In this document: one piece after another, positions 1 through 8,765 of the stretch
Numbering within the stretch: position 1 is the first letter of the stretch
Layout: the number at the start of each line of letters is the position of its first letter
Assembly (NCBI GenBank): GCA_902984215.1
Contig: CADWAF010005557.1
Span: 1 to 16,305 of the forward strand
DNA from: Willaertia magna
Lineage: Eukaryota > Heterolobosea > Eutetramitea > Acrasida > Naegleriidae
Length of the DNA stretch: 16,305 nt
Direction: 5' to 3'
The notes under the pieces: model-generated
What the model saw: the letters and a program-made list of their open reading frames with translations, nothing else
Told to the model about the DNA's origin: nothing
The model's database searches: none
Program-made: the position numbers and the translations under genes

Positions 1-224
1 TTAACAAAATTTCAATCTAAACCACCCAATTGCGAATGCGGAAAGGTTGCACCAAACTGAATGTGCGCGCTTTTTATAAAAAGAATAAAAAATTTTAACG
101 TTCCGCATTTTAAAAAAATTGTTTGGATTATGTGTATTTAATTTTATCATCAAACAAAAAACAAAAATATATTTTTATTGAAATCCTATAAAGCGGTGTA
201 AATAAAAACAACAATCTTTTTTCT
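1..224. promoter_or_regulatory. Upstream region of the cullin-4 gene
   Basis: No convincing gene lies here. The stretch holds a TATA-like run (TTTTTATAAAAAG, about 71-83) and a 9-bp inverted repeat, AATGCGGAA at 35-43 and TTCCGCATT at 101-109. These are much more GC-rich than their surroundings and may be a paired factor site. The last 100 bases are A/T-rich leader running into the start codon at 225. Assignment as a promoter rests on position and composition only. Confidence 0.4.
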
Positions 225-2834
225 ATGTCCTTTGTTCAACAATCCTCAACAAACAAGAAAAAAAGAAAACAAGCCCAAACAACCTTACAATTCCAAACAA
301 CTTCTAGTAATTCAAACTCAACTAGTAATAATAATAACAAGCCAACAAAGAAAAAGAAAAAAACAACTGACGAAATTATCACCATAGAAGACGATAATAA
401 TATTCCAATTTCCAAGCCTTCACCAACAACAAACACCAAAACATCATCTTCCGATAATTTAGTTAAAAAAATGCGTCCTCTTAACAATGCTTCGGGATTT
501 ACCAATAAAACTTCTTCTGCTTCAAGTGGTGGAGGGTTGACTAATAGTAGTCCAACAATGATTGGTAATTCTTTAGGTTCTAATCAGAAAAGAACATTAA
601 AAATTAAACCATTTACCATAAAACAATTTACACTTGAGAATTTCGAACAAGAAACATGGGAAAAGTTAAAAAGTGCGGTGATTGCAATACAACAACAAAA
701 AGCCTTCTCAATTGGCCAAGAAGAATTATATAAATCATGTGAAGATATGTGTAAACATAAATTAGCTTCATCTTTGTATGAAAAATTAAAAGATGTTTGT
801 TCTATTCATACAAATCAAATAATTAAAAACTTATGTAATACAACACCTGAATCTACAGCCTTTTTAAATATTGTTGTAAAATGTTGGGAAGAATTTACAG
901 AACAAATGAAATCAATAAGATCTATATTTCTATATTTAGATAGAACATATGTTATTCAAAATAGTGATGTTAAATCTTTATGGGATATGGGATTACAACT
1001 ATTTAGATATTATTTAAAACAATATGAACAACAAGTTGAAAAGAAGGTTATTGCTGGATTATTACATTTAATACATCAAGAAAGAAGTGGCAATAGCATT
1101 GATAGATCTATTGTTCAACGTTTAACAAGAATGTTAATGGCTTTACAATTATATGAAGAAGATTTTGAGAAAAGATTTTTAGATGAAACTCGTGACTTTT
1201 ACTCCACTGAAGGTAAAAATCAAATTGAAGTTTTAAATGTACCTGAATACTTATTACATATTGAAACACGTTTAAGACAAGAATCTGAAAGGGCAAGTAA
1301 TTTCTTAAGTAGATCAACTAAAAAACCATTAATATCAATTGTTGAAAAAGAATTAATTAAACAACATGCTAAATCTATATTAGATCGTGGATTTGATGAG
1401 TTAATGGATTCACATCGTATTATGGATTTAAGTAGATTATATGGTTTATTTAAAATTGTTAATGAATTAGATATCCTTAAAGAATATTTTACAAATTATA
1501 TGAAGATAAGAGGAAGAAGAATTGTTGAAGATGAAGAGAATGAGAAGAATATGGTACAAGATACTTTATCGTTTAAAGCAAAGATTGATGAAATATTTGA
1601 ACAATCATTCCATAAGAATGAAGATTTCAAACATTGTATTCGTAAAGCATTTGAACACTTTTTAAATTTAGTTCAAAATAAGCCAAGTGAATTAATTGCT
1701 AAATATATTGATAGTAAACTTAAATCTGGTAATAAGGGTTTAACAGAAGAAGAATTAGAAAGATGTATGGATAATGCTTTAGTTATATTTAAATATATTC
1801 AAGGTAAAGATATTTTCGAAGCCTTTTATAAAAAGGATTTAGCTAAACGTTTATTATCAGATAGATGTTCTTCTTATGACGCTGAAAAGACAATGATTGC
1901 AAAATTAAGAACTGAATGTGGTACACAATTCTCTAATAAGTTAGAAGGAATGTTTAAAGATGTTGACGTTTCTAAGGATTTAATGTCACAATATAAAAAG
2001 AGTAAAGAATACAATAAATTATGTAAAGAATTGGTAACATCAGATAATATGGATATTGAAGAAGTAAATGGTTCAAGTGATAGATCACCTTTTGATTTAA
2101 ATGTTACCGTATTAACTATTAGTAATTGGCCAAATTATAAATTTGATGCTTTAAATATACCAAAAGAATTAAGTTTGGCTCAAGATTCATTTAGAGATTT
2201 TTATATTAACAAACATTCAGGTAGAACATTAAGATGGGTTTATTATCATGGACAATGTACTCTTCGTGCTTTATTCCCATCTGACAGAAAAGAATTAATT
2301 GTTGGCTTATATCATGCTGTAACTTTATTACAATTTAATGACCAAGAAAAATTAACTTATAAAGAATTAAAACAAGCAACTGGAATAGAGGATGATGTAC
2401 AATTTAAATTAACACTTCAAGCACTTACATTTACTAAAATTAAAGTGTTAAAGAAAGAAACTAAGGGTACAGAAATTAATGAAGATGATGTGTTCTTTGT
2501 TAATGATCAATTTTCTCATCCTCTAACAAAGATTAAGATTAATTCACTTCAATTAAAAGAATCTAAGAAAGAGAGACAAGATACAACAGAAAAAGTACTC
2601 TTGGATCGTCAATACGTTATTGATGCAGCAGTTGTACGTATAATGAAATCAAGAAAGACATTAGCCCATCAAGCATTAATTACTGAAGTATTAAAACAAT
2701 TACGTTTCCCAACAACAGGTCAAGAAATAAAGAAACGTATTGAATCTCTAATTGAAAGAGATTATATAGCTAGAGAATCAAAAGATAGTAATATTTCAGG
2801 AAGTGCAAACTGTGAATACAAATACCTTGCTTAA
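225..2834 (+). CDS. cul4: Cullin-4 scaffold of CRL4 E3 ubiquitin ligases
   Basis: The 869-residue, single-exon protein is a full-length cullin, closest to CUL4 as I recall the family. CUL4 joins DDB1-type adaptors at its N-terminal helical repeats to the RING protein RBX1 at its C-terminus and acts largely in the nucleus. Residues 1-125 are a Lys/Ser/Asn-rich leader with two basic NLS-like clusters (KKKRK 11-15 and a five-Lys run near 42-46), like the extended N-terminus of animal CUL4B. Cullin repeats follow from about 126 (ETWEKLK, IRSIFLYLDRTYV, SLWDMGL, NGxxIDRS-like). The cullin-homology core includes NKPSELIAKYID near 485, GKDIFEAFYKKDLAKRLL near 527, SNKLEGMFKD, and LNVTVLTISNWP near 626. 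The C-terminal winged helix has RIMKSRK with the NEDD8-acceptor Lys808 (codon 2646-2648), KKRIESLIERDY, and the usual Tyr-x-Tyr-Leu-Ala end. Every hallmark is intact. The next gene is a diverged copy in the same orientation. Confidence 0.93.
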   Translation: MSFVQQSSTNKKKRKQAQTTLQFQTTSSNSNSTSNNNNKPTKKKKKTTDEIITIEDDNNIPISKPSPTTNTKTSSSDNLVKKMRPLNNASGFTNKTSSASSGGGLTNSSPTMIGNSLGSNQKRTLKIKPFTIKQFTLENFEQETWEKLKSAVIAIQQQKAFSIGQEELYKSCEDMCKHKLASSLYEKLKDVCSIHTNQIIKNLCNTTPESTAFLNIVVKCWEEFTEQMKSIRSIFLYLDRTYVIQNSDVKSLWDMGLQLFRYYLKQYEQQVEKKVIAGLLHLIHQERSGNSIDRSIVQRLTRMLMALQLYEEDFEKRFLDETRDFYSTEGKNQIEVLNVPEYLLHIETRLRQESERASNFLSRSTKKPLISIVEKELIKQHAKSILDRGFDELMDSHRIMDLSRLYGLFKIVNELDILKEYFTNYMKIRGRRIVEDEENEKNMVQDTLSFKAKIDEIFEQSFHKNEDFKHCIRKAFEHFLNLVQNKPSELIAKYIDSKLKSGNKGLTEEELERCMDNALVIFKYIQGKDIFEAFYKKDLAKRLLSDRCSSYDAEKTMIAKLRTECGTQFSNKLEGMFKDVDVSKDLMSQYKKSKEYNKLCKELVTSDNMDIEEVNGSSDRSPFDLNVTVLTISNWPNYKFDALNIPKELSLAQDSFRDFYINKHSGRTLRWVYYHGQCTLRALFPSDRKELIVGLYHAVTLLQFNDQEKLTYKELKQATGIEDDVQFKLTLQALTFTKIKVLKKETKGTEINEDDVFFVNDQFSHPLTKIKINSLQLKESKKERQDTTEKVLLDRQYVIDAAVVRIMKSRKTLAHQALITEVLKQLRFPTTGQEIKKRIESLIERDYIARESKDSNISGSANCEYKYLA

Positions 2835-3045
2835 TTGTACAAAAAACAAAGGTAAAACAAACAACATACAATAATAAACACATTGAAAAACACATGTATT
2901 ATTATTAGAGCGTCATGTTTCATGTAAATTTAATTTAACTGGCAAAATCAATTTCTTTCCACACAACAAAACAATTGTACAACCCTCTAAATGCCACTTT
3001 TTAACTAGAGGCTTAATTTCAGCAAAATATTTGAGTTCATAAAAA
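2835..3045. promoter_or_regulatory. Spacer between the tandem cullin genes
   Basis: These 211 bp must carry the cullin-4 3' end and the promoter of the second cullin. AATAAA at about 2873 is a plausible poly(A) signal. The 10-mer AATTGTACAA, which contains the palindrome TTGTACAA, occurs as an exact direct repeat at 2833-2842 (overlapping the cullin-4 stop) and 2973-2982. No other structure is evident. Confidence 0.4.
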
Positions 3046-3615
3046 ATGAAGAGAAGTCACCCGCAACAGACATCCTCTTCCACAACAACAACAAGTAACA
3101 ATCAACAAAAGAAGGTAAAACCTAATAGTAATAATATTAGTAACAATAATCATCACAACAATTTAATTAATAATTATCAACCTTCACAACCTATTCATTT
3201 CCTAAATTATCCACAACAAACAACCAATAATACCTCTTCCTCATCTTCTTCCATAATACCGAATAATAACAATTCCATTCCTCCTAATCAACATGTCAGT
3301 CATCACAATTATCTACCGCCAATGACAATGAATAATTTAATACCACCTTCCCACTCTTATCCTTCGGCGAACAATAATTTTATTATCCCAACAACAACAG
3401 CGACAACAAATAGACTACCACAACAATGTATAAATAATCCATCACATTTTAATTCAACGAATATTCCAATGAATATTACTTCCATCCCACCTTCTTCTTT
3501 CAATAATAATAACAATTTTGTCAATCATCAATATCCTCCATCATCTTCTTCACAATTACATTATAATAATCAAATAATAACGAATAATAATAATACTTTA
3601 CAAAATAATTTAATT
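3046..3615 (+). repeat. Low-complexity tract encoding Asn/Gln/Ser/Pro-rich leader
   Basis: The first roughly 570 bases of the second cullin gene are dominated by AAT, AAC, CAA, TCT/TCA and CCA codons. They encode runs of Asn, Gln, Ser, Thr and Pro, for example N-N-N and S-S-S-S clusters. It is imperfect trinucleotide repetition rather than a strict microsatellite. The encoded segment should be disordered and prion-like in composition. Confidence 0.7.
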
Positions 3616-5994
3616 TTAGATAGAAATCAAAAATTAATTGAAACATGGAATTTAGTTCATAAAAGTTTAATAAAATTAGAGAAATTTATACAAAATACAC
3701 CAACATTACAAAAATCAACAAATGAAATAAAAATAATGAAACCATGGGAGAATGAAGAATATATAACATTATTTACAAGTGTTTATGATTTATGTATTTT
3801 ACCAGATTCACCATTTTATGAAGAAGAATTATATAAATTATATTCTAATTATATAAAAAATTATTTAACATTTACAATATTACCAAAATTAAAAGAATTA
3901 CAAAAAGAAGATTTTTTAAATGAAATTGTAAATGTTTGGAATAATTTTAAAAATATTTTTGTTAAATTTTGTGGAATAATTTTTAAATATTTAGATAAAT
4001 TTCATGTAACAGAATATAGTAAAAGATCATTAAAAGAAGAAGCATATTATTTATTTAAAACCATAATATTTGATACAATTAAAATACAATTAAGACATTT
4101 AATTTTAGAGAAAATAGATTTAGATAGAAAATATTTTACAATTTCAACATTTCAATCACAAAGAAATGTTTTAAAATTAAATTTAGAAATATTTATTGAA
4201 ATGAATAATTACGTTGAAGAATTTGAAGATTATATAAAAAAGGAAACTGAAGAATTTTATTATAAATTAGCTGAAGAATGGATTGAACAATGTACTTTAT
4301 CTGAATATTTAATTAAAGTTAAAAAACAAATTAAAGAAGAATATTTAAGAATTATACAAATATTTCCAAATAATTATTCTCAAAATTTATTAATTAAAAT
4401 TTGTGATTTTGAATTATTAAAAAAGAGACAATTACGTTTATTAGATTTAAATAATTCAGGTGTTAAAAATTTAATTAAAGATGAAAAGATTGATGATTTA
4501 AAAAGATTATTTAAATTAATGAATAGATTAGAGAATGGTTTAGATCCAATTGCTGAAATATTTAAAAAATATATTTCTAATTATGGTAATGAATTATTTC
4601 AAAAATATGAATTAATGATTCAATCTTTTAATGATGAAAATAGTTATAGTAAATGTGTTAAAAAATTAATTGATACTTATATTATTGAATTATTAGATTT
4701 TTATAATAAGATGAAGTTTTTAACAAATGATGCTTTTCAACATTCAACTATTTTTCATAAAGCTTTATCTGATGGTTTTAAAATATTTATAAATTTAAAT
4801 TTTAATTTAAAATCTTTTGAAATACGTACTGTACAATTATTTGCTTATTATTGTGATGAAATTTTAAGAAAGAAATTAGATGATATTGATTTAAAATTAG
4901 ATCAAATTATTGATTTTATTCATTTCTTTACTGATAGAGATATGTTTATTGAAGAATATAGAAAACAATTATCTAAAAGATTATTAGAAACATCTTATAT
5001 TGAATTAGATGAAAGACAAATGATTTCAAAATTAAAATATCATTATGCTGGTGTAGGTGATTTATATAAATTAGAGAAAATGTTATCTGATAAATCTTTA
5101 GCTAATGAAATGAAAAATCAATATATTCAATATTTAAATAATCAACAACAATCTAATTTTGAATTAAATGTTACAGTTTTAACAATGGGAATGTGGCCTT
5201 TAAAAACAAAAGAATATTTAATTTTACCTAAAGAATTTGTTGATTCTCAAATAAGTTTTAAAGATTTTTATGATTCTAGAAATCAACGTAGAGTTTTAAA
5301 GTGGGTATATTCTAAATCTTATGTTCAATTATCAGCTCAATTTAATCAATCTAATCATTTATTTGAAATGACTACTCAACAAGCTATTTTATTATTATTA
5401 TTTAATGATAATCAATCTTTATCAATTGAACAATTAGAAGCTGCTACTGGAATGAAATATTCTAACCAATCTTCAAATACTTTACCAGCTATAGAACTGC
5501 AACAATCAATAACTAGATCATCATCTTCTCAACCTGTGACAGATCAACAAAGGTTTATGTTATCTAAATTAGAAAATAATAATACCTTAGATTTCCTAGA
5601 TTTAAAACAAACAATTTTTTCATTAACGAGTAAAAAACTTCCTGTCTTACTATTTGACAAAGATAATAATACAATAAGCTTAAATGAAAATTTTACTTTT
5701 AGACAACACAAAATTAAATTCCCAAATCCAAGAATAACTAGAAGAGAAACTCAATCAACACAAACTGCAGTATGTGCAGATAGATCATGTATATTAGAGG
5801 CTTGTATTGTTAGGATAATGAAAACTAGAAAAACACTACCATTCCAAACATTAGTAAATGAAGTGATTAATCAGGTACATGCTAGGTTTTCACCTGATTT
5901 AAAACAAATTAAGAAAAGAATTGAATCTTTAATTACAAGAGATTATTTAAAAAGAGATCCAACAAATAATAGTATACTGAATTATGTAGCTTAA
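3046..5994 (+). CDS. Divergent cullin-family protein, tandem paralogue of cullin-4
   Basis: The 982-residue single-exon protein has an in-frame TAA directly upstream (3040-3042), which supports this start. Residues 1 to about 190 are an Asn/Gln/Ser/Pro-rich low-complexity leader. A divergent set of cullin repeats follows (ETWNLVHK, EELYKLY, FKYLDKF). The cullin-homology core has RDMFIEEYRKQLSKRLL, ISKLKYHYAG, and LNVTVLTMGMWP. The C-terminal winged helix has RIMKTRK with NEDD8-acceptor Lys926 (codon 5821-5823), IKKRIESLITRDY, and a Tyr-Val-Ala end. Sharing LNVTVLT, a RxLxWVY element and KKRIESLI with the neighbour points to tandem duplication. The adaptor-facing repeats are much less conserved than the RBX1/NEDD8 end, and SKLEGMF-like residues are altered (YKLEKML). 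A Ser/Gln-rich stretch of about 45 residues interrupts the winged-helix region after EAATGM. It is probably a functional cullin with a different adaptor; the YVA end is also seen in CUL3, so subfamily is uncertain. Confidence 0.85.
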   Translation: MKRSHPQQTSSSTTTTSNNQQKKVKPNSNNISNNNHHNNLINNYQPSQPIHFLNYPQQTTNNTSSSSSSIIPNNNNSIPPNQHVSHHNYLPPMTMNNLIPPSHSYPSANNNFIIPTTTATTNRLPQQCINNPSHFNSTNIPMNITSIPPSSFNNNNNFVNHQYPPSSSSQLHYNNQIITNNNNTLQNNLILDRNQKLIETWNLVHKSLIKLEKFIQNTPTLQKSTNEIKIMKPWENEEYITLFTSVYDLCILPDSPFYEEELYKLYSNYIKNYLTFTILPKLKELQKEDFLNEIVNVWNNFKNIFVKFCGIIFKYLDKFHVTEYSKRSLKEEAYYLFKTIIFDTIKIQLRHLILEKIDLDRKYFTISTFQSQRNVLKLNLEIFIEMNNYVEEFEDYIKKETEEFYYKLAEEWIEQCTLSEYLIKVKKQIKEEYLRIIQIFPNNYSQNLLIKICDFELLKKRQLRLLDLNNSGVKNLIKDEKIDDLKRLFKLMNRLENGLDPIAEIFKKYISNYGNELFQKYELMIQSFNDENSYSKCVKKLIDTYIIELLDFYNKMKFLTNDAFQHSTIFHKALSDGFKIFINLNFNLKSFEIRTVQLFAYYCDEILRKKLDDIDLKLDQIIDFIHFFTDRDMFIEEYRKQLSKRLLETSYIELDERQMISKLKYHYAGVGDLYKLEKMLSDKSLANEMKNQYIQYLNNQQQSNFELNVTVLTMGMWPLKTKEYLILPKEFVDSQISFKDFYDSRNQRRVLKWVYSKSYVQLSAQFNQSNHLFEMTTQQAILLLLFNDNQSLSIEQLEAATGMKYSNQSSNTLPAIELQQSITRSSSSQPVTDQQRFMLSKLENNNTLDFLDLKQTIFSLTSKKLPVLLFDKDNNTISLNENFTFRQHKIKFPNPRITRRETQSTQTAVCADRSCILEACIVRIMKTRKTLPFQTLVNEVINQVHARFSPDLKQIKKRIESLITRDYLKRDPTNNSILNYVA

Positions 5995-6690
5995 ACTTCA
6001 CCAGCCAATAATTTTGCACATCTTTTATGCCCTCTTAATTCTGCCACTTCTTGTGCTGTTTGTCCCTTGTTATTTTGTAACATCTTGTTTGCCTCAAACT
6101 TAAGTAACGTTTGAATAGCTTTGTATCTTCCAAAATATGCTGCTATGTGCAATGGTGTATCCCCAAAGTAACTTTGACAATTTATATCTACCCCCTTTGC
6201 CAATAACAATTCTATCACTTCACAATTATCGTTTGATGAGGCACCATGAATAGGAGACCAATTAATCTAAAGTGTGTTCGTAGTAATTTGGAATAGAATT
6301 TCTATTTGAACTTACAAACTTTGGAAAAGAAAAATAAGCTCAAGAATCGTAATCAAGCTAAGATACTCACCTTATCTCCTAACTCCAAGTTAGCCCCTTT
6401 TTCTAGCAGATACTTTACCACTTCTGTTCTTCCACTGAAAGCGGCCGCGAACAATGGTGTCTTCAACTTGAATGTAAGATGAACAAAAGTTCCGAAAAAA
6501 CCTACCCACTAAAATTTTATCGTTAACCAAGAGAATAATTTTAAAACTTTACCTCACTATCAAATATACCCAAATGACTAAAAGTATTTATCATAGCATG
6601 CTTATCCTCGACCAGTTTCCTTACTACCTTTATTTCCCCATAAAAAGAGGCATCAAGAAGTCGTTTCTCTGAAGTTTCTGTTTTTGTCAT
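5991..6690 (-). CDS. Ankyrin-repeat protein, three exons
   Basis: The start codon is at 6690 (minus strand). Proposed exons are 6690-6553, 6466-6371 and 6266-5991, giving about 169 residues. Donors are GTAAAG (6552) and GTGAGT (6370); all junctions are phase 0. Four ankyrin repeats run through almost the whole protein: a degenerate first (LLDASFYGEIKVVRKL), then TPLFAAAFSGRTEVVKYLLEKGANLEL, SPIHGASS...VIELLLAKGVDIN, TPLHIAAYFGRYKAIQTLL, and a C-terminal cap (TAQEVAELRGHKRCAKLL). Repeat spacing is about 33 residues across the second junction, which supports that splice. The first acceptor is ambiguous: a nearer one at 6509 would keep 42 more bases (14 residues) in frame, so the total would be 183. 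Function is unknown beyond protein binding; there is no signal peptide or other domain. The TAA stop (5993-5991) overlaps the convergent cullin stop. Confidence 0.82.
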
Positions 6691-6954
6691 TTTTTGTGCC
6701 GAGTTATTTACAGATAAACAATTTTAAACTACTCTTATCACTAAGATATGATAAATAAACAATTGATAAACTATATCTTTAATGTCTTGCTGTTGTTGGC
6801 TTAAAAGATCGTGGGGTATTCGCTTTGTTTGCGATCTTGTTGAAGTTCTGAAATATCTGGTTTTTGGCGGTTTTCCCCTCATCCCTTCGCAATGCCTTCA
6901 ACTGTCAGCAGTCAGAGGGTAAATAAATATAAGAAAAAAAACCTCAAAGCAAAA
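6691..6954. promoter_or_regulatory. Divergent promoter between ankyrin gene and Cys-cluster nuclear-type gene
   Basis: The 264-bp stretch separates two start codons on opposite strands, so it should drive both genes. It contains TTTGGCGG at 6863-6870, which resembles an E2F/DP site (TTTSGCGC-like). It also contains a 7-bp inverted repeat, AAGATCG (6805-6811) and CGATCTT (6832-6838), around a 20-nt loop. This part is more GC-rich than typical spacers here. No conserved ncRNA was recognised. Confidence 0.45.
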
Positions 6955-8765
6955 ATGAATACTAACTTCGATGTTGTGGATGCATTAATAAGCAACATGG
7001 GTTTGTCTAGTAATGTAGACATTAATGAGCATGATAACGACTTGACTCTTGAAGGTAAGTAGTAAGGAAACTCTATTCCTCCTTAACAACCAAATAATAA
7101 GTAGATAAGGCATTATTAACATCAGCGGAGACATTAACTGCCATCACTAATGAACGTAAGGAAGAAATGGATCATATTAGTGACAGTGAGGATGATGAAT
7201 TAGAAGATAATAAGCCTAATGCACTACATGATTTACTTGGCCTTTTGAAAGACTCTGACGATGAAGATCATAGCAGCCTCCCCCAAGACATTTTGCAAGG
7301 ATTATCTAAACAACCTGATGAAAAGGTTAGTGAGCAAGAAGGTAAAGGAAAGAGGAAAAGAAGAACCAAGCGAGGAAAGAAAAAGGATTTAATGGACACT
7401 GATGAAGAAGATACATTAGACGAAGGAGAAATAGAGGATGACGACGAATATGCTCCAGCTCAAGAGGATGAAGAAGAAGAGAAAAATCTCACTAAAAAAT
7501 CCGATTCTAAAAGAAATTCAAGTGGAAATGGTGAAGAAGTCATTTCGGAAGATGAGCTCATCTATTGTACTGTTTGTAGAAGATCTAACTTGCAAGGTAA
7601 GTAACACTCTTTGCATTCCCTATTCACCATCAATTCCAATAGTAAACTTCAAGAAGAATTATACCATTAATACTAGTAACTATACCACCTACTGCAATAC
7701 ATTCCCTAGCACCCAAATTCAAAAACCAAAGGAAGGCGAAAGTTTATGTGTTTGTAGTACATGCTACAACAAATCATGGAGGTAAGTAATTTTTTAGATC
7801 TTTCATTCATTAATACTTGTCTTGTCACTTGCCTTATCACTAGATACGCACGAGGCCAGTATGATCCTAAGAAACCAAGAAATCAAAATAAAAGAGAGGG
7901 TCTCAAGAAACCACCTAAACTTAAAACTGGAGAAATAACTAAGCAAGGTACAGTTGCTTCTCCCGAAGGAAGTGGTGTTAATTCGGATTCATCCCTCCCT
8001 AATAAAAGAAGAATTAAAAGAAAGGTTGATAATGATTTTGAAATGCAAGATCTACCTCATATTGCCCAACGTAATGCTCCAAAGGAAACCACCATCGCCT
8101 CCCCTATCCCAACTGTTGACACCGCAACTTCCCCACCTTCAAAGAAGAAAGTTAAAAGAGCAACAAAAGCCTCCAAAAAGGAAAAGGTTCCTCCAAGCCC
8201 TTCTACATCATCTAATAATGTTGCTACCACCCCTACAGTGAACACCCCCGTTACAAGAGCTGCCGCAAAAAGAGGAAGAAAGAAAAAGGATGTAGGATCT
8301 CCAACAACTCCAAGTAATAATAACTCTACCTCAGGTTCTTCTACAACAAGCGTAGTGAACAATAATAGTTTAATTACTAACGGTACTATTAATGCAACAA
8401 AGCTAAAATTAGCTAAGGAAGAAATATCCTTAATTATTTTGTACTACAAGGTTCAACTTTCTTCAACTAGTTCTACACCAATAACAACTAAAATTAATGT
8501 GGATGGTACTAACGCAGAGGAGCCATTGCTTTACAGCACTAAAATAATAATTAAGCAACCAATGTTATTTAAGGCTATTAAGGAACTTATTGGAGAAAGG
8601 CTACACCAAAAGATGGGAGACAGCTTCGCAATAGATTGCATGAAGGTAAATACAATTGATCGTTTTAAGAATGTAGTAAAAGTAGATATCGATGACTTTT
8701 ACTTTACTGATATGAAACTAAATGACAACGATTCTGTTTGTGTGTACATCAGGAACAACCAATAA
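6955..8765 (+). CDS. Unrecognised nuclear-type protein with Cys cluster and possible ubiquitin-like C-terminus, four exons
   Basis: Exons 6955-7054, 7105-7596, 7643-7781 and 7844-8765 give 550 residues. Donors of all three introns (50, 46 and 62 nt) are GTAAGT, acceptors are TAG, and phases match. Residues 1 to about 185 are strongly acidic with SDSEDDE and DEEEE-type clusters, plus a basic block (KRKRRTKRGKKK). A Cys cluster spans two splice junctions: C188-x2-C191, C215, C233-V-C235-x2-C238, ending NKSWR. A C2/C2 zinc site is likely, but the long loop between pairs fits no family I can name (GATA fingers have a far shorter one). Residues about 250-430 are Ser/Thr/Pro/Lys-rich with basic patches such as KRGRKKK, reminiscent of an AT-hook but lacking the GRP core. 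The last roughly 115 residues look folded (IIIKQPMLFKAIKELIGERL; a final DMKLNDNDSVCVYI strand), suggestive of a ubiquitin-like beta-grasp. A chromatin or transcription role is plausible only. Confidence 0.8.

Noticed and set aside
1..150. Minus-strand frame of about 49 codons from 150 to a TAA at 1-3
   Set aside because: It has no recognisable domain, contains the TATA-like run and the inverted repeat, and looks like chance in promoter DNA.
236..505. Minus-strand open frame opposite the cullin-4 leader
   Set aside because: Its Val/Phe/Leu runs are the complement of Lys/Asn/Ser codons in the low-complexity leader.
7438..7785. Reading the 7438-7785 frame as a separate gene
   Set aside because: Only its last part (7643-7781) is coding, as exon 3 of the Cys-cluster gene; the rest is a shifted frame over exon 2 and an intron.
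8057..8362. Minus-strand hydrophobic frame opposite the Cys-cluster gene
   Set aside because: It mirrors the Ser/Thr/Pro/Lys-rich coding strand, with no start context or homology.
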